Assembly: GCA_029964075.1 (NCBI GenBank) | Contig: CM057149.1 | Location: forward strand, 2,366,465-2,430,464 | Direction: 5' to 3' | Origin: Patiria pectinifera | Taxonomy: Eukaryota > Echinodermata > Asteroidea > Valvatida > Asterinidae | Length of the DNA stretch: 64,000 nt | Part shown: in pieces, positions 10,783 to 22,249 of the stretch | How the letters are laid out: each line of letters opens with the position of its first letter | Position numbering within the stretch: the first letter of the stretch is position 1 | Position numbers and translations under genes: made by a program | The notes under the pieces: generated by a model | Told to the model about the DNA's origin: nothing | Databases searched by the model: none | What the model saw: only the letters and a program-made list of their open reading frames with translations

Positions 10783-11331
10783 AGCCCGCCGCACACGAGA
10801 GCATCGAGAGCATCGTGCTGAGCAAGAAGTCATTCAAGGCCGTTGTCTCAGCACATACAGCTCACAAAATATCCCTGTGTGCGGCTTCGCGAGGCAGAAA
10901 ATATTTATCCTGTTTGATTTCTGTTGCCTCGCGAGGCAAAAAACTCACCATGTTTGGTCAACGTGAGCTAAGTGCTGAGATAAAAAGATTAACTTGCCAT
11001 TGAAAGTATATTATTCTCGTTTGTCGGCTGCGTGATTTAAAAAATGGGGACAAACGCCACAGGCTTTAGAATATTTGCACAAAAATATTTTAAAATCACC
11101 TGTACAGACTACGTGATTTCATTGGCTAGTTTTTAGCTCAGCACACAGCTCGGGTGGACTGCACACATGAGGCGAAAGAAAACAAACAGAATAGATATTT
11201 GCCTCATGGCCTCGCGAGGCAGAAAACTCAGCAAAAATTCACTGCACATGGGGATATTTTGTGAGCTACGTGTTAAGCAAACGGCTTCGAATGACTTTTT
11301 GCTAGGCACATAGCTCTCGTGTGCAGCTGGC
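10783..11331. mobile_element. TIR element flanked by TTAA
   Basis: Inverted arms of roughly 100 bp begin 'gcccgccgcacacgagagc' on the left, matched on the right by the complement of 'gccagctgcacacgagagc'. Both arms continue with 'aagtcatt' and 'agctcacaaaatatccc'. TTAA flanks both ends (10779-10782 and 11332-11335), the target site used by piggyBac and Kolobok transposons. The interior repeats 'gcctcgcgaggca', itself a palindrome. No transposase frame. Confidence 0.8.
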
Positions 11332-11778
11332 TTAACAGTTTGGAAGCTGGGCAGTGTTCAGTTTCTGCATAATCAGTTAGTGTACAAATACATGTTATGC
11401 TGTTTATGTAGTGCAAACTATTGGTGCCCTGGTGTTGGCTAACAAGTAATCAAAATCAGCCAACACTGTTGCACCAGTAATTTTGCACTTCTTGCCTAAA
11501 ATAAACCATATTATATACAGAGTGGATAAAAAAACGAAACCTTTTATGAAAAGGTCCATTTAGAGGCTTGCGCCACTTTTCATGGTGAAATCTCTTTTTC
11601 CCCCACCTGCCTTGATGATTGGCAACCATAGCCTTTCACTCTGTGACAAATGACAACACAAAAACTATGATTGAGAAGTCATACGTCATGCAGGGAAGCC
11701 TAGTTTGACTTCCCTGGCCATGTTGGAACATTGACTAATCAAAGTAGAGCTCTTGGCTCATACTGACTGATTGCCCAC

Positions 11779-11913
11779 CTTGATCCTGGCAGTTAGTAGG
11801 GTCCTCATCATCACCTTTCTGGCAGTTACTGACACCGTCACACTGACGCTCCTTGGAAATACACACACCATTGTTGCATTTCAGGTAAGCTGATGGGCAA
11901 CTGCCTGAAGAAT
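11779..11913 (-). CDS. Exon: LDL-receptor class A domain
   Basis: A 135-nt exon, phase 1 at both ends, with a strong pyrimidine tract and 'ttggtag' acceptor and a GTGGGC donor. It encodes one complete LDLa module with the six expected cysteines: CPSAYLKC, NNGVC, ISKERQC, DGVSNC, and QKGDDEDPTNC. In this family an acidic cluster near the last two cysteines binds calcium. Here CDG and the terminal DDE are kept, but the usual aspartate before the fifth cysteine is asparagine and the usual D of DGSDE is lysine, so calcium affinity may be reduced. It sits between the second CUB-like domain and the EGF pair. LDLa modules commonly bind ligand or support folding. Confidence 0.92.
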
Positions 11914-12456
11914 CTACCAAAACAAAAATAGGAGTAAAAGTGTGATTTTTTTGATCCACAGATCTCATTTTGGCACATCAAAATTTTAGAATAGATAAAA
12001 TCCTTCATTAAGTTTTTCAGACAAACAGTTGTTGCGACCCAACCCAACAAAATGAGTCACATTGCCAGCGTTACTTTTGAGCACATGTACTTGGCCTCTT
12101 AACAGAATCTTAATCAATGAAACTCAATAGCAACAGTCAAACTTTTCATTCACATAAAATCTGTACCTGTAATATGATATAGGCAATTCCATGGTAACTC
12201 GTGTTACATTTAGATGAGTTCTTCAGTCAACTCTGTGCTGTTATTCTATAAAGTCACAGCATTTAGGGTGGATTGTTCTCACAAAACTTCCCTTGAAATT
12301 AAGTGACTACACTACAAACAAAAACAGCAACAAAATAAACTTCTGTTGGTTTGGCAACTCACGTTACCAAAAAAAAGACATGGCAAAACTTTAGTACCCT
12401 GCATACGAAAAGTTTCCTCATACTGTGCCCCGTCAGAAGAAACTTTCATTAGGGTG

Positions 12457-13196
12457 TAAAGGGCCTGTCACATTATATGCGCTCTCATAGGAGACCTTAC
12501 GGCGACCAAAAATATTGAATAAATTTAACAATCGCAGCGAGAACACAAGAAAATGAAAATTTTCTGTCTCAAGTGGCCAGAAAGTAGCTCAAGCTACGCT
12601 CATACTGTGCTCATCCTGTGCTCGATGTGCTCAACTCCCTCTCTATGTGCCCTATCAAGCCCAATTACTTAATCTAGTCGCTGCCGCCACGCTGTCACTG
12701 CGCTCACACTACGCTCTGCTCGCTGTTGATACGTCCTAGTAGCTCGCGTCGCGCTCTCTTTCCGACCAATACGCTCACGTGACGTCCCTTGCGCTTTATA
12801 AATAGGCTACCAAGACAAAACGGTCAATCCGCAGTCCAGTTTCAAATTTAGACTAGTTCAAGTTCATCGCAATCGAGTTACTTTCTCATGGAGACTACAT
12901 CGACTGCCTTGCGCCTAGGCTGCCTCAATGCCACTTCAATGTCGCACGATTCACGCTCGCACAGCGCCCGAGTTGCGTCATTATGGCGCCCTGGCCAGAG
13001 CGCAGAGGTGTTGCGATTATTTTGAGCATGCTCAAAAACTTTGGCGCTCATCGGAGACCATAAAGACCCTCTGGCGCCCATCTGGCGACCTATGTAGTTG
13101 TCGCTGCGATCTAGTAGTTGTTGTTGCGCCCCAGCCATTTTTCAAGGACGCAGTGAGAGCGCATATATGATCGCAGACAGTCTGACAGGGCCTTTA
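12457..13196. mobile_element. 740-bp TIR element with CG-rich interior
   Basis: The left end 'taaagggcctgtca' matches the right end 'tgacagggccttta' in inverted orientation, and a second inverted block 'tatatgcgctctca' follows on each side. The interior is markedly richer in GC and CpG than its surroundings and is full of 'gcgctc' and 'gctcac' motifs, with a TATA-like 'tataaatag' near 12797. Overlapping 80-86 codon frames on both strands look like composition effects. Probably non-autonomous. Confidence 0.75.
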
Positions 13197-14215
13197 GTAA
13201 TATGCTTCCATGACCATTATTAAAAAATGATCAGTCAAAAATATCTAGAGGGATATATTTCAGTAACTCACATTACAGTAACTCAAGTTACACTTTGTCC
13301 GCCCAACTTTGGTACAAGTTCAAACATATAAGAAACAAATTATCCAATAAAAAAATCTGTTTTAAATAAAATATGAACCTTTCTCTCTGCCTCAAAAACA
13401 AAAACTCACAATAAAACTTGCATTTTGAATGTAAAACCAAGGTGCCAAAATGACTACCCCAAATCTATAATTTTACCCCCACCAAATAATAATACAATTA
13501 ACCATATTCCATCCCACTGCCACGTCACTGAAATGAAAGGTCTTGTTGTCCCCTTTAATTTGATCCCACATTTGAGGTTGTAGTTTTAAAGATTTGCAGT
13601 TTTAAAGATTTCATAAATTTGCTATTTTTTTCAGCCATGTCCACTTTAAAAATTGCCAATATGTAAGATGCCAAAGTGACTGAATATTAAAATAAAGCAA
13701 ATTTTGTGTTTTCTACTGCACATGGAGGATCATTAAAACATAAACATGATAAAACAGTAGTAATATGCCTGTTTTTTTTCTTTTGCTGGATTGAGGGAAT
13801 TACCAGGGGATCAATATATTTCCTTATATTGATGCAAGACCAGTTCTGCAGGCGCCAGTGATATACAATGTAAAGTGACGTTACAAAAGATGCACTTTTC
13901 TGATTGAAGAATTTGTCTTTGCCTTTGAGAAAGATCTTGCTTAATACCAAAATGTTAGGCCCGCTAATTTGGTTGATTTGAAGAATTACAGGTAGTACAC
14001 AGCTTTTATACACAGAGCCAGCATGTGGAGGGATCCTACTGATGCATTTTATTGGCGGAAGAAATGCCAATAAAATATGCAATATATAAGTTGCTGACTG
14101 GGTGCTACTGTCGGTCATTGCCTCCCAGTAATATTCCACAGTGTGGGTACAATCTTGAGACACACACACACAGTTGTCACATTAATTTCATGCACTCTTT
14201 TGCTTCAGTACTTTT

Positions 14216-14400
14216 TACATTAAGATAAGAGATAAGATAAGATTGAACTTTATTATCCCTCAGGAGGGAAATTAAAATGGCCTTGACAAAGAGTGGGTTA
14301 TAAAAACATACAATCATTAATTAAAAAGATGTAAAAATGCAATGTAGTTACCACAAACTTATAAATCCAATAATTACAGGTAAAAAACAAACTACTACAT
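14216..14400 (-). mobile_element. 3' tail of a non-LTR retrotransposon
   Basis: The stretch starts with a 'taagataagagataagataa' simple repeat followed by 'actttattatccctcagg', the usual look (in reverse complement) of a LINE 3' end terminating in short tandem repeats. The element would be on the minus strand. No reverse transcriptase coding is visible next to it, so it is 5'-truncated. Confidence 0.5.
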
Positions 14401-17400
14401 ATAATACACATATTACATTACATTAATGAGGGATCAGGGTCAGCCACACGGCAGTTCATCGTTCCAGTTGCTCATTGTACCATTTGATAGCTGCTTGATT
14501 ACCTGTGTGAATTACTAGTTAATATACATGCCCATATTTAAACTTGGAATTGTCGTGATTAGGGACACTAAATGTAGTCCATGCACAAGTACCGGGCCTC
14601 AATGGTTACATAGAGAGAGAGTTGGGAGAGACCACAGGGAGGCTCACTCAAATGCTTTGCTGAGGATAGCTGATGCTTACCCAAATATACTACGGGATCG
14701 GGCACATTAAGAATAATATTAGTTTTGCATAGTTAGGCAATTCGCACAAGAATGCACAAGATACGCACAGATCTCAAGTGATCTGCGAACAGTGTTCTCG
14801 GGTTGCCCATTACAAAAGCCCAAGTGTGAATGGAGTGCAGCTAGGCAAAAATTCAAGATGGCAGCTGCTGCATTTAATCCCCGAATGACAAGAAGGGAAA
14901 ATTGATGATCTTACAAAAATAATTGAAATCCTGGAACACCTATGAAAATTGGCAGAGACACTCTATGATCACGTACAAGTTTGTTTTTAATCATTATTGC
15001 ACCTACATAGCTGCTTTCAATTTTGTGCACAAACATAGCCTGCAAGTTGCATCTGCTCCCCAGTAAGTGGGGAGTGAAAATCCTGTTCCCGAACAGCGTT
15101 TTGTGTTTTGGTTCTTGTCATTCAAAACCCTGTTCATTCAACGCGAGAACGGATTTTGAACATACCCAGTGTGTCCCGCCCTGAGTCTTTTGAAAATGGT
15201 CACAAAGTGCCATGTAGTGTTCGTGTACAGACTTCATCTGGTCTTGAATACAAAATCTAATTTCAGTAGGCATTTTCAGGTTTACACACAATTGAAGCCA
15301 TCCACACACCTTTGCAATCAACTGAAAATAAATGGCAGTAAACTAGTGTAATTCTTTCTTAATCATTCTACTCTCACAGGTTCCCTTTGCGCTCAACCTT
15401 TGAATTTGTCAAATTAATTTTAGACAATTTTTTTTTACTTTATCACACTAACATGTAGAACGCTTTATCTGTGCCACATACAGCTTTCTAACCGTACGTA
15501 TAGATCCCAGCTTTGGATAGCCGGAGGAAATTCAGTATGCAGGATCCCTCAAAGCTGGGGAAAACACATGCTAATTGGGTAGTTTCCGAAATCGGATTCC
15601 ATAAACTGCCCCCGGCCTGGAAGGAATCTATAATGGTTCACCAAATGCTGTAGGTGAGGATCAAATGAGACTGGCGTAGCACCAATCAGACTGCTTCAGG
15701 ATATTTGCGGTTCTGAAATACAATGTATGTCAAGACTAATTCCAAGTTTTCAATAAGTATTTCTTGCATATGTATTTACACCTGACTTGAAACTTACTAC
15801 AGTTACAAAGTCTGGACTTACAACTCCAGACCTGACACAGTTGGGTACCGGTAGTTAATTCAAGCTATACAATTTCATTTCAAAATAAAAACAAAGATCT
15901 GAAAGCTGTCAAAAATGTTTCAGACCATGAAAATTTTACTCCCCTATTGAAATATCCAATTCCTTGCATCTCTTTTTTCCCCCTTCAACCTATGATTTGT
16001 TCATTTCCAAGAGGATTGTTAATTCCTACCTTCAGTATTCCTGAGTACCTAGGTCTACTCTTCTTTTAATTTTTCTTGTAGCCCTGTACCTGGAGTGGCT
16101 TTTAGCTTGTTAACAGCGAGCATGACAAATTTGAAAAAAAAATCCTGCCTTCATTTTTTTCAGCATGAAAATCACCAATCTAGTCTCAGGTTTCTCTTGG
16201 CACATAGCATCATTTTGTATTTAATAATTCAGCATTACAACTGCATAGCATGTCTCTGAGAATAGCATGATTACACCTTCATCCCCTGATGTACAATAGA
16301 AATGAACTTTTTGGCAGAATGAGGTAAATGTCATCTGACATTGTGCACTGTAGCAATGAAACAGGTGTTGAACTCAGCCTCTCACAGACATGATGTTCAA
16401 TGTACCAAGCCACAGACATCATTCTCAATATTGTCACCCTGCAAGCAACGATTCGTGTTTCTACTATCTATAATTCATTGTGGATGTCCAGCTTCAATCC
16501 TGGCTAAATCTCGCTGGGCCCCCAACCCCTGCTCAATGTTGTATTTCATTGCGCCGTGTGTGCTCCAAAAGCTGGAGAGAACAACATTGACCGGGGGAAC
16601 GGGGGAGCGGAGGAGCGGGGGAGTTGGTGACCGTGGTAGGCTCAGGAAGTGTCCCAACCATTTTGGCTGGGATTGTAGCTAGAGTCACAAGGCTGAGTTG
16701 AAAAGCACTTTTCAGACTTAACAATGTGTAAATAAGTGAACTAGCAGGGCACATTATACAGCAGCACAACACACTATATGAATTTCAGACACATGTTATG
16801 TACTAAATTTATTTTGGATAAAATATACAGAAACATAATCAGCTGAAAAAAAATTGTGCAACAAAGGAAAAACACACTTAACATGGCTCTAGACAACATG
16901 ATATGGCGTTCTTACCCACTTTTTACAAAAGTTTTGAAAGTGAGTGCACTACCTAACCTCACCAGGGAACAGAGCAACTCTCTCACAAATACAACAAATC
17001 TAATTGCTTTGATTATCCATACACTTAATCATGGTTGACATTTGAACAAGGGTAAAACAGGGAATGTTCAGAGCTGTCGATTGACGAGATCAGTTCATGC
17101 ATACAAATTGCTATTGCCAAAGTCCCTGCAGATTACCTGTCATTGCTTGCAATTTTTAAAGAGATTGTTATGAGTTATTTAAAAAAAAACCTGCATGATT
17201 GTAAAGGAAATTTCTAGTGTGAGTGACCGATGTGTATGAAAATAAATGAATTGTTTACACAGGGAAACACAGGGCATGGACCCAAATGAATTCTCCAGGG
17301 TTCATTTGCTAAGGAGCAAAATATGCACCGAGCTGAATTGTTTATGCTCTCTCAAACCCACGTACGGCTTTGGCTGAAAACCCTAAGATTATACCTCAGA

Positions 17401-20270
17401 TATTGTTGGGGGAGTACAATCTAAGCTTTCAAAGGGGAAACAAATCTTAACCAAATTCTTCCCTTTTGCATCTAGTGGCACTGATTTGGAAGTCTCGGTG
17501 CCCTTTCTGAATAAAACGCCCATATTTTCCAGCTAATCACAACATAACACGGCATGAACAATCCCCAAGTGGCTCTCCCGTCAGCCAAAAAGCAAGATAT
17601 GTTTCACCAATTACTGGAAACTAAATCCTGATCAGAATACCTGAATAAAAACCTGAGCTGTGCTTCGAGGAAGGCGCTGACAAAAAACTTCTGTGGAATA
17701 CAAAATTAGATGTCACTTGACACTTGCATGACAGATATATGCAAATCAGGTTTAGTCACAGGAATGGGCCCCAGCTCAAATAATGAGGATCTGGGTTAAC
17801 AAATTGATTTGTCTCACCCGAAGCCGCCTGTTGCCCGCTTTTGGGGGCGAGTCACCCACTTTACGGACTAGTTGCCACCTTTGCGGGCGAGTCACTCACA
17901 CTACATGGGCAATCAACTCACAATTAACTAGTGAACACATACACTTCCTGATACTGGCTGCGCTTTGCAGTATATAGCGGTGATATTACATGGAGAAATA
18001 AATGTGACAGATATGACTGCCCCAAACTCATGCCAAGTCTCTGGACCATGTGTTTTTCCATTTACATTAAATTCCTGCTTGACAATACAACATTTTGAAA
18101 GTTCTAATTGAAATCGGAGCTTTCACATGTATTTCAATAACAAGAACGATAGTATGATGCGCAGCAAGTAATAGGATCACCAAAGATTTCTCATTAATTT
18201 TCTCATAATACCAAATGAAAAAGGTTATTCCAAATAATCATTAACAGTGGCACTTCACTGATTTCTCGCATTACACATATTTTTGCGTCCTTCTATTGTA
18301 AATGTGCTGTAGGTTTCTGCTGTAGGATCATAATCAGAGCCAATCACCAAGGCAGCTTCGAAATAATAGAACTTTCTCTTGAACATGTCACTGTTCAATT
18401 TACTTGCACTGACACATACCGAATTTGGTACATTTCAACTCAAAGGTTTCTTCAAATTGTCAGAGCTATATAGCCAGATGAATGGATATTCTGATTATCT
18501 ACCATACTCAAGTTTAAATCAGGGTAATAGAATAAATGGAAACGACTACAGCATTCACAGGCACCAGAGAAAAGTATGGTTACCAAGCGTTCTAGGTTAT
18601 GAATATATTGAAACTTTACTTGAACAGTATTGATCCAATATGAACTTGTTCTTTTCTCTGAAATGCAAAATAGTGATACTTCAAATATACTAAACAAGAA
18701 GCAATGAAGTTCAGAAAAAGAAATTGATCTGGGGTCCTCTTTTTTAGCAATCAATTGCCTACAGAACTACAGCAACAGTAGCATTTGGACCGTGCATAAT
18801 TCAATTTGTCCACTACATTTTCTAAATGTTGTGGCTGACTTCAGAAATATGTCATGATTGATATTTATTTTCTTCAGTTCATGGCAGTATGAACTAAAAA
18901 CTATGTTGACAACACCTGAATGATATTGCCAAATTGTACTAATTTTCTTACCTTTATTGCCCATGATGTTATAGTCTAAACTGTCTTCTGGAGGTGGAAA
19001 GTTAATTCAGTTATAAGTCAGTTGGCTGTTCGTAGATGGTTTTTATCAGGTAAAGGTTGCAGTAGGCCTAAACACATACTTCAACTACAAAGTATGGCCA
19101 ACTAGTAAAATATGACACCACAGAGACACCTTCCTCTTGCAAGCATGCAGAAATATCAAATTTATCTGCCGTGCCAGGCGTCCACTCAAGGTACCTGCTG
19201 AGATGGGCTTTTTATCCTCTCCAGCCACGGTCGTCAAACTCCATTGCTGAAATCCATCGTCGGCCCTCCTAGTAATTACAAGTGCACACGGACGAATTTG
19301 TCAGGAAGTTGCGTCTCACGTCGTCGCCTGCGTGTTTGGACCTGACTGGAGTACCTTCTGGCTCCTATAGTATCTGCTCTTGTGAGGGGAACGGTCTATC
19401 CATGCAAGCAAATGCCCTGACGGATACAGTTTCTGGCGGTGGATGGATATGCCTCAGGGGGGTTCATAAGATGGGGAGCTGTAGCATTATCCAACATTGA
19501 TGGTGGCTCAACTCGCAGCCAAGACCCGCTCCCAATCCATGATTAATGAGAACACTGGAGGATCTGATAACGGTTTGTGTCCTACACGTCTTTCTTCACT
19601 CTTTAATTTGATTCTCAGGGTTTCGTATACAAGACCAATGGTGGTGGGTTGATCAATGGCTGAGGGAGATGGAAATGAAGGATTTGGATGCGGGCCACCC
19701 ATCTTATCTCACCAATCTGCATGTGGGCTGGGGGATAGACAACCATCTGGTTTCGAAAATGTTCGATTCAACTATACTCGTGCTTACTCACGACTAAACG
19801 GTTTACCGGGCCTAGAGCATGAAGCCGGTGTAATTAAAGCCACTGAAAAAAATCAATCTTGACTTCCCTCTCCACTAAACAATTTCTTGTATAACTTACA
19901 TTGAACATGAAAAAAAATTCTTTCACATGGGCACTAGATGATAGGTAAACTATAACGTATTGTATATAAGAAATTTAGAAAATGTTTTACAGTAATATGC
20001 GGTCCAATTATATTTCAAACAATATTTAAGAGTTTGGTCCTAAATGTCTTAACTTAATGACTGATTTGTACAAGCATGTCACTGCCAAAGATGAGATTAA
20101 AATCCTCAACATTTCATCTTACGTAGGCTCGGATTCAAAATCCTGTTTTTTTGCACATAAGAACAGTCTGAAAGAAATCTGTTCCTCGCTTATCATGATT
20201 TCAAGAAGTTGACAGTAACTGAAAAAATTGACTGTAAATTTGAAATTTGAAATAACAGAAAGTTAATGCA

Positions 20271-20310
20271 ATGCAATTCAATTCAATTCAATTTATTAAA
20301 GATCAATTCT
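20271..20310 (-). repeat. Simple 'attca' repeat, possible LINE tail
   Basis: Four to five copies of 'attca' are followed by 'atttattaaagatcaatt'. This resembles a retroposon 3' tail on the minus strand. The weakly open minus-strand frames upstream (20449-20708) are not recognisable. Confidence 0.4.
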
Positions 20311-20570
20311 CATAACCAGAGACAAAATAAACATTTAAGATCAAACATTATACTGCCTTATGTGTAGCATTTTAAACATTCCTTAGTGCACTACCCTTGG
20401 CTTTTTCTTGATCTTTTGAACAGATGAACAGCAATTAAGTTACAGCCTTTAAAAAAACAGATGATTACGTCGACCACTAAACCAACTTAAACAAAATTTG
20501 TCTGCATTATTATATGTAAATAAGTCAGACTCCATTTCCTGTTGGGACAACAAATCCAACATAGACACAA

Positions 20571-20642
20571 TGGCAAACAAGTCCTTAAGATACCCCAATC
20601 TGAAAATGGCAAACAAGTCCTTAAGATACCCCAATCTGAAAA
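20571..20642. repeat. 36-bp tandem duplication
   Basis: The unit 'tggcaaacaagtccttaaga' plus 16 further bases is present twice, at 20571 and 20607, essentially identical. This indicates a recent local duplication. Confidence 0.9.
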
Positions 20643-21145
20643 TAGATGGATTGTAAGAAAACATGTTTGCTTGGCAGCTTCAGGAGCAGTAAATATCAGA
20701 GTTGACAATGCATCCAGAACACAACCAATATATCAGCCTTTCCAACACTCTAAACCACCAATAACAATTTGGGATCCCCCAGGGAAAATGAACGCCAATA
20801 GGGTGACAACCCGGCACAATCACACAAGGCGATTTCGGAGAGCGTTCCCTTTCACTTGATTTGATATTTTGCCGCAGGCCCCTCAGTCAATCAATTCCCT
20901 ATGGGCTTTACCTGCAGTTTCACAACAAATTGATGATAGTATTTCAATGGTTGGTGACTGTTAGCGGGAAAAAAAACCGAATGTAATGAAACAACACAGT
21001 GGTCATGCTGAAGTCACAGGAGAAATATGCAGTTGTGCCTTCATCTTGAAGATTATCTATCATACTTTAAAAAGAACTTTCCAATGATCTCTGACATTTA
21101 AGAAAAATGGCAAAGAGTGACAGACATTCTGAGTAGGATATAAGA

Positions 21146-21613
21146 CATAAGAAAACTTTATTAATCTCCAGATGAAGAAATTACAATGCTCGCAAAGCTT
21201 ATAAAAAGGGAAGTACACTGAATACAAAATACATTAGTTAAAATTTACAGATACCAGATAAAAACATTGCACGTGAAGGAGAAGCCTGTACCTGTCACCC
21301 ACTGTCTAGTCATCAAAAACAAAATTCATCTTTTAAAAATGGCATTGAAGAATTTAATTCCCATTGGGACAAAAGAGTGAAGATGGCGATTGGTGCGAGC
21401 AGCTGGCAATCTCATTCTTCCACTTCTAGGAATAATATGACCTGCAAGCTCAGCGCACAGCGGGTGGCTTTCGTCGTCCAAAATACGACCAAACATGCCA
21501 CTCACTCGCTCCCGGTACAGACAGTCCACGAGTACATGCAAAACCAGAAGAAAACACTTGAAACTCATGTTTACAGGCCAACATGCAGTAAATGACTTTG
21601 ATTTGATATTCAT
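21146..21613 (-). mobile_element. Truncated LINE: C-terminal end of ORF2 and 3' UTR
   Basis: A minus-strand frame (21613-21326) ends with residues resembling the C-terminus of CR1/L2-like non-LTR reverse transcriptase proteins: YRERVSGMFGRILDDESHPL, then RSGRMRLPAARTNRHLHSF, then VPMGIKFFNA. The HPL, SGR, RTNR and SFVP...FN positions are the recurring features of that tail. The 3' flank carries 'aagaaaactttattaatctcc', a typical tail remnant. The catalytic reverse transcriptase region is absent upstream, so this is a 5'-truncated dead copy inserted in antisense to the plus strand and in sense with the host gene. Family assignment is from recognised pattern, not a search. Confidence 0.7.
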
Positions 21614-22215
21614 GGTTTAAATGCTGCACTTAGGCTCACTCACCGCAGTGAACAAGATGGGTCATTGTATTTTTGTATGTAACACTAGTACTAGTGGCAT
21701 AATGTTTTGAAATATGAGTCAGGTGTGGTTTTTAGAAAGACAGTTATAGTAACAGATAATAGTGTGTTCAGTAACTGAAAATAGAATGCTTTGCACAGGT
21801 ATTGGATGGAGCTAATCAATACAACATGGCCTATAAGTTCTCAAAACCAGGGATGTGAATTGTGTTTCAAATTAAAGGGAATGTACATCATTGGCTTTTG
21901 CTGTAATTTTCAGCAATGACGTATTTGAGGGGTTAGTATATATAGATCAAATATTGTTACACTGAAATGTTTGAAGTTTTGTGTTCAAAAATGCTGGAAA
22001 AACCAAGAAAAACAAAAATGTTCAAGTAGTCTGGTTCCCTGACTCCACTAAAAATGAAATGGATCAATTTATAGATGCAGGAAAATTGTAAGGTCAGGGA
22101 ACCAGTCTAGCTGGCCTGCACCCGTTCATAAACATGTAACCAATAGCAAACAAAATTTGAACTGAAAAAAAGGGTAAATTTGGAGCAGAAGTTGAAAAAT
22201 ATATATAGTTAGGTT

Positions 22216-22249
22216 TTTCCAACAGTGGTCGGCCGACCACCGTTGGAAA
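22216..22249. repeat. 34-bp near-perfect palindrome
   Basis: The sequence 'tttccaacagtggtcgg' is followed directly by its complement with one mismatch (22224 against 22241), centred on ggcc. It can form a 17-pair hairpin or cruciform with 16 matches. A hairpin starting with the same 'tttccaac' occurs inside MITE A. It may be the tip of an element. Confidence 0.8.

Larger units (their letters stand above)
2918..11778 (-). other. Intron, 8.9 kb, rich in small transposons
   Basis: Lies between the LDLa exon and the first EGF exon. Elements listed separately occupy 3416-3834, about 4955-5832, 7137-7555, 8419-8928, 9190-9520 and 10783-11331. The remaining parts, including 3835-4950, 5833-7130 and 9536-10780, hold nothing I can name beyond A-rich runs (6190-6235) and poly-T or poly-G tracts (10145-10170, 10585-10598). 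A sequence at 11519-11545 (acagagtggataaaaaaacg) resembles the tip of the 3416 foldback element. Confidence 0.65.

Noticed and set aside
13687..14169. A 160-codon open frame on the minus strand
   Set aside because: No recognisable domain, no periodic codon bias, and an AT-rich intronic setting. A frame of this length can arise by chance in 64 kb with six frames.
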